Below, one piece after another: positions 6,744 through 12,807 of a DNA stretch of 14,441 nt (position 1 is the stretch's first letter; the number at the start of each line of letters is the position of its first letter). Source of the stretch: Pseudomonadota bacterium (GTDB lineage: Bacteria; Pseudomonadota; Gammaproteobacteria; Pseudomonadales; Pseudomonadaceae). The notes beneath the pieces were generated by a model, which saw only the letters and a program-made list of their open reading frames with translations, did no database searches and had not been told where the DNA came from. The stretch lies in the NCBI GenBank assembly GCA_023431055.1, contig JAEYXX010000164.1, forward strand, positions 1 through 14,441. Reading direction: 5' to 3'. A program made the translations under genes and the position numbers.

Positions 6744-7643
6744 ATGCGTCTTGCCAATATCCTGGGCGGCCTGGCGGCCGTCCTGTTGTTTCCCAATATG
6801 GTGCTGGCTGCCGAGCCGTTGCCGCAGCGCTGGGTGAGTTCAGGCGGTGCCCTGAGCGAGTGGGTGGTGGTGCTGGGCGGCGAGAGCAAGCTGGTCGGTG
6901 TCGATACCACCAGCCGTCATCCGGCGTCGCTGACCAGGTTGCCCAGCGTCGGTTATCAGCGTCAGCTGGCGGCCGAGGGCATTCTCGCGCTGCGCCCGGA
7001 CCTGCTGCTCGGCAGCGAGGAAATGGGCCCGCCGCCGGTGCTCGAGCAACTGGCGGCGGCTGGCGTGCGCATCGAGCGCCTTACCGCGCGGGCAGAGCTG
7101 GACAGCCTGCAGGCCAACCTGCAGCGCCTGGGCCAATTGCTCGGTAATGAGGCAGCAGGGCAACGCGCCTTCGCCGATTACCAGGCGCGCCTGCAGACCC
7201 AGCAGCAGTGGGTCGAGCAGGCGCAGCGCAGTCAGGAGGCACCTGGTGTTTTGCTGTTGCTTGGGCATGCCGGCGGCAGCCCGCTGGTTGGCGGCGTCGA
7301 TACGGCGGCGGACTGGCTGATCAGCCGTGCCGGTGGACGAAATCTGGCCAGTCACAATGGCTACAAGGCGCTTTCCAGCGAGGCGCTGCTGGCGCTCGAT
7401 CCGCAAGTGGTGGTGGTCGCTGATCGTGCCCTGGAAGGCGATGCCGCGAGGCAGGCCCTGCTGCAGCAGAACCCGGCCCTGGTCGGCACCCGCGCTGCGC
7501 GCGAGGGGCGTTTGCTGGCGCTGGACCCGACCCTGCTGGTCGGTGGCCTTGGGCCGCGCGTGCCGGATGGGCTGGCGATGCTCGCCGCAGGCTTTTATCC
7601 TGCCAGCCAACCCCTTACTGCCGAAGCCAAGCGCGAGCCATGA
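6744..7643 (+). CDS. phuT: Periplasmic haem-binding protein PhuT
   Basis: 299 residues with a Sec signal peptide (MRLANILGG..., cleavage probably after VLAA near residue 23). The fold is the class III solute-binding type used for haem, vitamin B12 and siderophores: an N-terminal lobe with VVVLGGESKLVGVDTTS, a long connecting helix (about 118-160) and a C-terminal lobe. Y71 in VGYQRQL sits where the haem-coordinating tyrosine of PhuT/ShuT proteins is expected. It accepts haem from PhuR in the periplasm and delivers it to PhuUV. AGGGAG stands eight bases before the ATG. The gene starts 16 bases after phuS and its stop overlaps the phuU start (ATGA), so it is translationally coupled in the operon. 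Confidence 0.94.
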   Translation: MRLANILGGLAAVLLFPNMVLAAEPLPQRWVSSGGALSEWVVVLGGESKLVGVDTTSRHPASLTRLPSVGYQRQLAAEGILALRPDLLLGSEEMGPPPVLEQLAAAGVRIERLTARAELDSLQANLQRLGQLLGNEAAGQRAFADYQARLQTQQQWVEQAQRSQEAPGVLLLLGHAGGSPLVGGVDTAADWLISRAGGRNLASHNGYKALSSEALLALDPQVVVVADRALEGDAARQALLQQNPALVGTRAAREGRLLALDPTLLVGGLGPRVPDGLAMLAAGFYPASQPLTAEAKREP

Positions 7644-8680
7644 CCTCACCTTTTTCGACGCGCCCATTGTTCATTGCACTGGGCCTGCTGCTGGTGCTCC
7701 TGTTGTGGCTTTCGCTGGCGCTCGGACCGGTCAGTCTGCCGCTGGGCGATACCTTGCGTGCGGCTCTGCGCCTGCTGGGTCTGCCCTTCGCCGCGGATGC
7801 GTCGGTTCAGCAGGCCGAACTGATCCTGTCGCAGATACGCATGCCGCGTACCCTGCTCGGGCTAGCTGTGGGTATGGTGCTGGCCCTGTGCGGTGTGGCA
7901 ATGCAGGGGCTGTTTCGCAATCCACTGGCCGATCCCGGCCTGGTTGGCGTTTCCAGCGGCGCCGCGCTGGGCGCAGCGGTGGCCATCGTCGGCGGTGCTG
8001 CCTTCGGCGGTTTGCCGGAAGCTTTCGCGCCTTATCTGCTCTCAGCCTGTGCCTTCGTGGGCGGCTTGCTGGTGACCGCGCTGGTCTACCGTCTGGGGCG
8101 GCGCGACGGGCAGACCAATGTGGCGACCATGCTACTGGCCGGCATTGCGCTGACCGCACTGGCCGGTGCGGCCATCGGTTTGTTCACCTACCTGGCGGAC
8201 GATGCGACGTTGCGCACCCTGACGTTCTGGAACCTGGGCAGCCTCAACGGTGCCAGCTATGCGCGGTTCTGGCCGCTGCTGCTGGCCACGCTGGCCGTGG
8301 CGCTGTGGTTGCCGCGACGGGCACGGGCGCTGAACGCCCTGCTGCTCGGCGAGTCGGAGGCACGCCACCTCGGTTTTGATGTCGAGCGACTCAAGCGCGA
8401 GCTGGTGTTCTGCACGGCGCTGGGTGTAGGCGCTGCGGTGGCCGCCGCCGGCCTGATCGGTTTCATCGGCCTGGTGGTGCCGCACCTGATGCGTCTGCTG
8501 GTCGGCCCCGATCATCGCTTGCTGTTACCAGCCTCCGCACTGGCTGGTGCCAGTCTGTTGCTGCTGGCCGATCTGGTCGCGCGCCTGGCCCTGGCGCCGG
8601 CCGAATTGCCGATCGGTATTGTCACGGCGCTGATCGGCGCGCCTTTCTTTCTCTATCTGCTGGTGCGGGGGCGGAGCTGA
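7640..8680 (+). CDS. phuU: Haem ABC transporter permease PhuU
   Basis: 346 residues, an inner-membrane permease of the FecCD/BtuC family. Many hydrophobic helices cover most of the length; the first spans about 10-28. Family signatures are present: RMPRTLLGL (68-76), the following [20 protein letters not shown], and [15 protein letters not shown] near the coupling helix that touches the ATPase. It should form a dimer with two PhuV subunits and take haem from PhuT. The start overlaps the phuT stop by four bases (ATGA at 7640-7643), and its own stop shares one base with the phuV start (TGATG at 8678-8682). Such tight packing implies equal-rate translation of the transporter parts. Confidence 0.94.
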   Translation: MTSPFSTRPLFIALGLLLVLLLWLSLALGPVSLPLGDTLRAALRLLGLPFAADASVQQAELILSQIRMPRTLLGLAVGMVLALCGVAMQGLFRNPLADPGLVGVSSGAALGAAVAIVGGAAFGGLPEAFAPYLLSACAFVGGLLVTALVYRLGRRDGQTNVATMLLAGIALTALAGAAIGLFTYLADDATLRTLTFWNLGSLNGASYARFWPLLLATLAVALWLPRRARALNALLLGESEARHLGFDVERLKRELVFCTALGVGAAVAAAGLIGFIGLVVPHLMRLLVGPDHRLLLPASALAGASLLLLADLVARLALAPAELPIGIVTALIGAPFFLYLLVRGRS

Positions 8681-9447
8681 TGTTGCGGGTCGAACAGCTG
8701 GAAATTCGCCGCGGGCAGCAAGTGGTGCTCAGTGGCATCGATCTGCTACTGCAACCAGGCGAAGTGCTCGGCGTGCTGGGGCCCAACGGTGCGGGCAAGA
8801 GCACGTTGCTGGCGGCGATGACCGGCGAGCTGGCGGCCAGTGCCGGGCAGGTGACGCTGGATCAACGTGCGCTCGATGCCTGGTCCGGGCCGGAGCGGGC
8901 CAGGCGCCTGGCCGTGCTGCCGCAGAGCTCGAGTCTGAATTTCGCCTTCCGCGTTGAAGAGGTGGTCGCCATGGGGCGGCTGCCGCATGACAGCGGACGC
9001 GTGCGTGATGCGCAGATCATCATGGAGGCGCTGCATGCGGCCGATGCCGCGCATCTGGCGGGGCGCAGCTACCTGGCCCTGTCTGGCGGTGAGCGCCAAC
9101 GCGTGCATCTGGCGCGGGTGCTGGCGCAACTATGTCCAGGCGGTGAGGGGCAGATTCTGCTGTTAGACGAGCCGACCTCGATGCTCGATCCGCTGCATCA
9201 GCACACCTGCCTGCAGGCGGTTCGCCGTCTGGCCGAATCAGGCGCGGCGGTGCTGGTGATTCTGCATGACCTCAATCTGGCCGCGCGTTACTGTGATCGC
9301 CTGCTGTTGCTGGATCAGGGCAGGGCACACGCCTTGGGCACGCCTGCCGAGGTGTTGCGTGCCGAGCCTCTGCAGGCCGTGTTCGGTCTGGAAGTGCTGG
9401 TGCAGACTCATCCCGAACGTGGCCATCCGCTGATCGTCGCGCGCTGA
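8680..9447 (+). CDS. phuV: Haem ABC transporter ATPase PhuV
   Basis: 255 residues, a complete ABC ATPase that powers haem import from the cytoplasmic face of PhuU. The motifs are all intact: Walker [10 protein letters not shown] (34-42, K40), Q-loop Q82 in LPQSS, signature LSGGERQR (134-141), Walker B ILLLDE (159-164, catalytic E164), D-loop SMLD (167-170) and switch histidine H196 in LHDLN. It is of the HmuV type by its pairing with PhuT and PhuU. The start codon overlaps the phuU stop by one base. phuW follows 15 bases after the stop. Confidence 0.95.
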   Translation: MLRVEQLEIRRGQQVVLSGIDLLLQPGEVLGVLGPNGAGKSTLLAAMTGELAASAGQVTLDQRALDAWSGPERARRLAVLPQSSSLNFAFRVEEVVAMGRLPHDSGRVRDAQIIMEALHAADAAHLAGRSYLALSGGERQRVHLARVLAQLCPGGEGQILLLDEPTSMLDPLHQHTCLQAVRRLAESGAAVLVILHDLNLAARYCDRLLLLDQGRAHALGTPAEVLRAEPLQAVFGLEVLVQTHPERGHPLIVAR

Positions 9448-9462
9448 ATGTCGGAGCCTTCG

Positions 9463-10347
9463 ATGCGAGCCTTACTGCTGAGTTGTCTGATGCTGCTGTG
9501 TGCCTGCCAGGCTCAAAAGGCCTTACCGCCACCGGCCCCGCTCGCCCCGGAAGGACGTGAGCATGCCGATCTGGGTCGCATCGTCGAGCTGGCCAGCGGA
9601 CGCACCATCAGCCCTGAGCAACTGCTTGAGCATTTGGCCCGGGGCGAGCGGGTACTGGTCGGCGAGCAGCACGACAACCCCGATCATCATGCACTGCAGC
9701 TGTGGCTGTTGCGCGAGCTGGCCAGGCAGCGGCCGCAGGGTAGTGTGCTGATGGAGATGCTCAATCCGGATCAGCAATCCAAGGTCGATCAGGCGCAGGT
9801 GGCGGCACGTGAGGGGCGATCGCTCGGAGATCCGTTCGGCGCCCTGGCCTGGCAGCCCGGTTGGGACTGGTCGCTTTATGGGCCGCTGGTTCTGCATCAG
9901 TTGCGCCAGCCTTATCCCTTGCTCGCGGCCAATCTGGATCGCGCCGAGATCATGCAGATCTATCGCCAGCGTCCAGCTCTGAAAGGTGAGCGCTCCATTG
10001 CCGCCGACGTGCAGGCACGTCTGCTGGAAGATATCCGCGAGTCGCATTGTGGTCTGCTGCCCGACAGCCAGTTGCCGGCCATGCTTGCCGTGCAGCATCA
10101 GCGCGACCGACGCATGGCCGAGGCGCTACTGGCGGCGCCGCAACCAGCCATGTTGCTGGCTGGTGCCTTCCACGTGCGCAAGGATCTTGGTGTGCCGCTG
10201 CACCTCGCTGACCTCGGCGCGCCAGCGGGCAGCACGATACTGATATTGGCCGAGGTCGGCCGTGCGGTAGACGCGTCCATGGCTGACTACGTCTGGTTCA
10301 CTGCTGCGCAACCGGCGCAGGATCACTGCGCCAAACTGCGACCCTAG
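9463..10347 (+). CDS. phuW: ChaN-family haem-binding lipoprotein (PhuW)
   Basis: 294 residues. A short signal with lipobox-like LCAC puts the lipidated cysteine at C15, so the mature protein should be an envelope lipoprotein. The body matches the ChaN / cofactor-haem-binding family (DUF399): GEQHDNPDHHALQLWLLREL (68-87) and the late LAGAFHVRKDLG motif. ChaN of Campylobacter binds haem, and the place behind phuSTUV fits a haem role, though what PhuW does is unknown. I prefer the ATG at 9463 because GGAG lies six bases before it and it gives a proper basic signal start. The in-frame ATG at 9448, directly after the phuV stop, has no usable ribosome-binding site of its own and would delay the basic residue. 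The lipobox has cysteine at -2, which is unusual. Confidence 0.85.
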   Translation: MRALLLSCLMLLCACQAQKALPPPAPLAPEGREHADLGRIVELASGRTISPEQLLEHLARGERVLVGEQHDNPDHHALQLWLLRELARQRPQGSVLMEMLNPDQQSKVDQAQVAAREGRSLGDPFGALAWQPGWDWSLYGPLVLHQLRQPYPLLAANLDRAEIMQIYRQRPALKGERSIAADVQARLLEDIRESHCGLLPDSQLPAMLAVQHQRDRRMAEALLAAPQPAMLLAGAFHVRKDLGVPLHLADLGAPAGSTILILAEVGRAVDASMADYVWFTAAQPAQDHCAKLRP

Positions 10348-10408
10348 CCGCCTTTCGTCTGCGGGCAGCAGGGTATCCTCGGCGTTTTGCCGATGTGGAG
10401 CCTGCGCC

Positions 10409-10816
10409 ATGACCGTCGACGTTCGCGACCTGCTGCAACGCTATTTCAACGCCCTCAATGATCGCGACATCCGCGCCTGCCTGGCATTGGTCAGCGACGA
10501 GCTGGTCCTTGAGCCCAATCAGGGTTTTGCCGAGCAGGGGCGCGATGCCTTCGCCGGATTTCTCGAGCGGCAACTGCATTGCTATCGTGAGGTGATCGAG
10601 CCGCTGGTGATGCTGGTTGCGCCAGAAGGGCGGCATGCCGCCTGCGAGTACCGCGTCACTGGCGAATATCTCGCCACCGACGATGGCCTGCCGGAGGCCT
10701 GTGGGCAGCGTTATGAGATGCGCGTGGGCGCCTTCTTCGAAATTCACGACGGGCTGATCAGTCGCATCAGCCTGCACTTCAACCTGCCGGACTGGCTGGC
10801 TCAGGTCGACGACTGA
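10409..10816 (+). CDS. NTF2-like (SnoaL / ketosteroid-isomerase fold) protein
   Basis: 135 residues that read as one cone-shaped NTF2-like domain: an N-terminal helix LLQRYFNALNDRDIRACLALV (8-28), then DELVLEPNQGF and alternating strands such as HAACEYRVTGEYL and RYEMRVGAFFEIHDGLISRISLHFN. Families with this fold include isomerases, small hydrolases and pure binding proteins, so no reaction can be assigned. Start ATG at 10409 with TGGAG eight bases upstream. It follows phuW by 61 bases with no terminator seen between, so it could be the last gene of the phu operon. It ends 47 bases before the end of the convergent prrF sRNA. I do not recall it at this place in P. aeruginosa, so it may be an addition in this lineage. 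Confidence 0.82.
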   Translation: MTVDVRDLLQRYFNALNDRDIRACLALVSDELVLEPNQGFAEQGRDAFAGFLERQLHCYREVIEPLVMLVAPEGRHAACEYRVTGEYLATDDGLPEACGQRYEMRVGAFFEIHDGLISRISLHFNLPDWLAQVDD

Positions 10817-10863
10817 TAGCTGTCGGCTAATCGCTGCTGCCGCGCCAAGGTAAAACTGCAGGC

Positions 10864-10890
10864 AAAAAAAGACCCGGCAAGAGCCGGGTC
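10864..10890 (-). terminator. Rho-independent terminator of prrF
   Basis: GACCCGGC (10871-10878) pairs perfectly with GCCGGGTC (10883-10890) around a 4-base loop, and on the minus strand seven U follow directly (10864-10870). Such a terminator with a long U-tail is also the usual Hfq-binding 3' end of an sRNA. Confidence 0.93.
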
Positions 10891-10979
10891 AATAACCGTG
10901 ATTAGCCTGATGAGGAGATAATCTGAAGAGTCCGACTGAAATGGTCTCTTTAGCTTATCGGCTGATCTCGCGACCAGTT
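10864..10979 (-). ncRNA. prrF: Iron-responsive small RNA PrrF (single copy)
   Basis: About 116 nt on the minus strand, in agreement with known PrrF lengths. The 5' end AACTGGTCGCGAGATCAGCC, the conserved pairing core CTCCTCATCAGGCTAATC (complement of 10900-10917) and a strong terminator match PrrF as I remember it. PrrF is the Pseudomonas counterpart of RyhB: made when Fur is free of iron, it pairs through Hfq with mRNAs of iron-rich proteins such as superoxide dismutase, aconitase and succinate dehydrogenase and lowers their translation. A near-consensus Fur box overlaps its -10. It lies between the phu operon and cbpA, as in P. aeruginosa. That species has two tandem copies there, giving also the haem-responsive PrrH; here only one copy exists, so no PrrH can be made from this site. 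The 5' end is placed seven bases after the -10. Confidence 0.93.
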
Positions 10980-10981
10980 GA

Positions 10982-11013
10982 GATAATAATAACAATTCTC
11001 ATTTCATAGTCAA
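10982..11013 (-). promoter_or_regulatory. prrF promoter with overlapping Fur box
   Basis: On the minus strand, -35 TTGACT (11008-11013) and -10 TATTAT (10986-10991) are 16 bases apart; the predicted start is 10979. The Fur box GAGAATTGTTATTATTATC (10982-11000) matches the consensus at 14 of 19 positions by my count. It covers the -10, so bound Fur would block RNA polymerase when iron is plentiful. Confidence 0.9.
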
Positions 11014-11022
11014 CGCCCTTTT

Positions 11023-11045
11023 GAGAATTTTTCTCAGAAAAATTC
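11023..11045. promoter_or_regulatory. AT-rich palindrome just upstream of the prrF promoter
   Basis: GAATTTTTCT (11025-11034) and AGAAAAATTC (11036-11045) are perfect inverted arms around one base, at -46 to -66 from the predicted prrF start. Overlapping it, GAGAATTTTTCTC (11023-11035) fits a Fur-type 6-1-6 motif (GATAAT-N-ATTATC) at 9 of 12 positions. It could be an upstream Fur site, an UP element or the target of another regulator. Confidence 0.55.
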
Positions 11046-11062
11046 GCCTGCTTCAGAAATGC

Positions 11063-11087
11063 AAAACCCCGGTACTTGCCGGGGTTT
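11063..11087 (-). terminator. Terminator of cbpA
   Basis: AAACCCCGG (11064-11072) pairs with CCGGGGTTT (11079-11087) across a 6-base loop, starting 20 bases after the cbpA stop codon. On the minus strand the stem ends in a run of four T. It separates cbpA transcription from the prrF promoter 50 bases further on. Confidence 0.8.
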
Positions 11088-11106
11088 GTAGATGCAGCAA
11101 AGCGAC

Positions 11107-11901
11107 TCAGGATTCTGGCAGGCGCAACTGAGTGACTTCCTTGTTCAGCAGGTCGATGCGTCGGGCCATGCTCTCGATCAGGCTGTGCGCGATACGAGGA
11201 TTGCTTTGCATCAGGCTGAGGAATTGCTCCTTGGGGATCACCATCACTGTGCATGGCTCGCTGGCGATCACCGTGGCGCTGCGTTTCTCTCGAGTGAAAA
11301 CGGCCATGGCACCGAAAATCTCGTCCTTCTGCACGTCGCCGACCTTCTGGCCGTCGACATGGGCTTCGGCGTGACCCTCGATGATGATGAAGACGTGATC
11401 GGCGTCGTCACCCTGGTGGATCAGCTCTTCGCCAGCGGCAAAATGCTGAAAGCCGGTTGCCGGGCGAATCTCCGGTTGCTTGAGCCGCGCCAATGCATCG
11501 GACAGCAGAGCGGTATGTCCGATCAGGTACTGGATGAACAGCTCCTGACGCTGTTCGCTGGCATAGATGTGCTGGAACACTTCACTGCGCGAGTAGGGCA
11601 CCAGGCTGATGGGCTCTTCGCTGCTGTAGCGGCAGGAGGGCAGGTCGATGCCCTGGCGCAGGCCCACCAGATCGCCTTCCTGCAGATAGAAAAGCGGACG
11701 CTCGTCGACCAGCGCATGCAGCAGTCCATTCTCGATGATGAACAGCTGGTTGCCAGGCAACACCTGAGCCAGGTCATCGACACGCTCGAGACGCAGCGGC
11801 TCACCCGCGGGTTGCAGCCCTTCCAGCAGTTGAGTGGGGATGCTCTGCAGACGGTTGATCAACTGATCGGCGTAGGCCGGTTGCTCCCCGAGTAAATACA
11901 T
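11107..11901 (-). CDS. cbpA: Cyclic-nucleotide-binding-domain protein CbpA
   Basis: 264 residues. The N-terminal half (about 35-115) looks like a degenerate cyclic-nucleotide domain, followed by a helical link and a second, better domain (about 145-235). There the phosphate-binding cassette reads FGAMAVFTREKRSATV (196-211): the phosphate arginine R207 and S208 are present, but the glutamate normally found after FG is A198. No DNA-binding helix-turn-helix follows, so it is not a CRP-type transcription factor. In P. aeruginosa the gene next to prrF and phu encodes CbpA, a polar cAMP-binding protein under Vfr control. The symbol rests on context and architecture. The start is the ATG at 11899-11901 with AAGGA nine bases before; a longer in-frame form to 11958 would use up its promoter. 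The gene ends with its own terminator. Confidence 0.86.
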   Translation of the reverse strand: MYLLGEQPAYADQLINRLQSIPTQLLEGLQPAGEPLRLERVDDLAQVLPGNQLFIIENGLLHALVDERPLFYLQEGDLVGLRQGIDLPSCRYSSEEPISLVPYSRSEVFQHIYASEQRQELFIQYLIGHTALLSDALARLKQPEIRPATGFQHFAAGEELIHQGDDADHVFIIIEGHAEAHVDGQKVGDVQKDEIFGAMAVFTREKRSATVIASEPCTVMVIPKEQFLSLMQSNPRIAHSLIESMARRIDLLNKEVTQLRLPES

Positions 11902-11954
11902 AACCGTAATTCCTTGAACTGGCTGGGCTGGCTGACCGCACGAAGGTCCCTGAA

Positions 11955-11983
11955 ACAATAGGCTGCGCGGCCTTGCGAGTAAA
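11955..11983 (-). promoter_or_regulatory. Candidate cbpA promoter
   Basis: On the minus strand, TTTACT (11978-11983) and TATTGT (11955-11960) are separated by 17 bases. The predicted start near 11948 gives a leader of about 46 bases. The -10 is off consensus, consistent with a promoter that needs an activator. Confidence 0.5.
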
Positions 11984-12000
11984 TCACCTTGCGCTGGTGT

Positions 12001-12016
12001 TGTGAGCTAGCTCTTG
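12001..12016. promoter_or_regulatory. Candidate CRP/Vfr site upstream of cbpA
   Basis: TGTGA-GCTAGC-TCTTG has one perfect half (TGTGA) and two matching bases in the other half of TGTGA-N6-TCACA. Its centre, 12008.5, is about 60.5 bases upstream of the predicted cbpA start, the spacing of class I CRP activation. It spans the stop codon of the upstream TfoX-domain gene. Confidence 0.45.
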
Positions 12017-12279
12017 TTGTGGGCCTGCGCTGCGTCCAACTGGCCGTTCAATTCTGCCTTGTGGGCAGGGGGGAGTTCGCTCCAGTGCACATTGAGCAGG
12101 GCGCCCTCGATGGCGTAAAGCAGGACCTTTGAAGCGCGAAAACCGCGCGCCCTGACCGCCCGATAGGCGCCAACGGCGCCATAGCGACGCAGATCGTTGG
12201 CGCTGTGGATGCCGACGGCGTGTAGCCATTGCGCCGAGGTCTTACCGAGGTTCTTCAGATGTTGCAGTTCGTCGTTCAT
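12007..12279 (-). CDS. TfoX C-terminal-domain protein
   Basis: 90 residues, about the size of a single TfoX C-terminal domain. The sequence LKNLGKTSAQWLHAVGIHSANDLRRYGAVGAY (8-39) is the helix-hairpin-helix-like stretch that opens this domain (LxNLGxxSxxWLxxxGI). The N-terminal domain of true TfoX/Sxy competence regulators is absent, so a role in competence cannot be assumed. Small stand-alone versions are common in Pseudomonas and have no known function. The start is the ATG at 12277-12279 with GGAGG only four bases before it, a short spacing. It stands alone between the pentapeptide gene (94 bases upstream) and cbpA (105 bases downstream), on the same strand as both. Confidence 0.85.
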   Translation of the reverse strand: MNDELQHLKNLGKTSAQWLHAVGIHSANDLRRYGAVGAYRAVRARGFRASKVLLYAIEGALLNVHWSELPPAHKAELNGQLDAAQAHNKS

Positions 12280-12373
12280 CGGGCCTCCATGCGTGTGGGG
12301 GAAGATTCACGTTGGCGTGCCTGCCAAGAGTGTAGCGGCCAATTGCCTGAATGCTCGTGCAGAAGGGGCTGCG

Positions 12374-12718
12374 CTACTTGGTGCGATAGCGCAGACGAGT
12401 GCCGAAATTCACCGACATGAGAATCTCGTCCGCGGTCAGTTCGACAGGAAAATAGGCACCGGAAATCTGTGCATGAGCCAGGCTGGCCCCTTCGATTCGT
12501 GCGTTGCGAAAGTCCAGGCCACGAAGGTCGGCTCCGCGAAAATAGGCGTCCGTGAAATTGACGGCGTCGGTGTCCATGTTGCGCAGGTCGAGACCGCGGA
12601 AGTCACCGCCGGAAAGATCGACCTCGACACCTTTCGGCTTCTGTGCGTTGAAGCCTTTCACGTCGTCATTGTGCAGGAGGTGGTAGAGCGGATGATCGAG
12701 CTGGCGCGGCTGGCTCAT
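12374..12718 (-). CDS. Pentapeptide-repeat protein
   Basis: 114 residues. From L35 to F90 a bulky hydrophobic residue recurs exactly every fifth position (L35, F40, L45, F55, F60, L65, F70, I75, L80, I85, F90) with a single break at T50. That makes about twelve coils of a right-handed quadrilateral beta-helix. The preceding A/G and following R/N fillers fit A(D/N)LxX repeats, as in FRGADLRGLDFRN. A charged tail, TADEILMSVNFGTRLRYRTK, follows the helix. Long pentapeptide proteins such as Qnr mimic DNA and protect gyrase, but this one is too short for that assignment and its function is unknown. The start is the ATG at 12716-12718. There is no clear Shine-Dalgarno; GGTACC is the nearest candidate. 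Confidence 0.88.
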   Translation of the reverse strand: MSQPRQLDHPLYHLLHNDDVKGFNAQKPKGVEVDLSGGDFRGLDLRNMDTDAVNFTDAYFRGADLRGLDFRNARIEGASLAHAQISGAYFPVELTADEILMSVNFGTRLRYRTK

Positions 12719-12726
12719 GGCAGGTA

Positions 12727-12745
12727 CCGGTGATGGTTACACCGG
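12727..12745 (-). promoter_or_regulatory. Short hairpin in the leader of the pentapeptide gene
   Basis: CCGGTG (12727-12732) and CACCGG (12740-12745) form a 6-bp stem with a 7-base loop nine bases before the start codon. A possible -10 TATACT lies next to it (12747-12752, minus strand) but would place the transcript start inside or after the hairpin, and no good -35 matches it. Weakly supported. Confidence 0.25.
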
Positions 12746-12756
12746 CAGTATAGAAG

Positions 12757-12781
12757 TCCTGCCGGGGTTTGCCCGGCAGGA
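12757..12781 (-). terminator. Terminator of the kinase/ATPase gene
   Basis: TCCTGCCGGG (12757-12766) pairs perfectly with CCCGGCAGGA (12772-12781) across GTTTG, 26 bases after the stop codon of the upstream gene. The bases that follow on the minus strand (CTTCTATAC) are only modestly T-rich, so some read-through to the pentapeptide gene is likely. Confidence 0.65.
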
Positions 12782-12807
12782 GGGAGGATAGCGGCGCAGA
12801 GTCAGGT

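Noticed and set aside
9448..9462. Earlier phuW start at the ATG directly after the phuV stop
   Set aside because: The ATG at 9463 has GGAG at the right distance and gives a proper lipoprotein signal; the earlier ATG has no evident ribosome-binding site.
10799..10995. Small minus-strand frame (64 codons) overlapping prrF
   Set aside because: It runs through the sRNA and its terminator with no ribosome-binding site; the conserved RNA explains the sequence.
10864..11106. A second tandem PrrF copy (PrrF2/PrrH arrangement)
   Set aside because: Only one pairing core and one Fur-box promoter are present; the other hairpin at 11063-11087 directly follows the cbpA stop codon and lacks PrrF sequence around it.
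11092..11895. 267-codon plus-strand frame opposite cbpA
   Set aside because: Shadow frame; the minus-strand protein shows clear cyclic-nucleotide-domain motifs.
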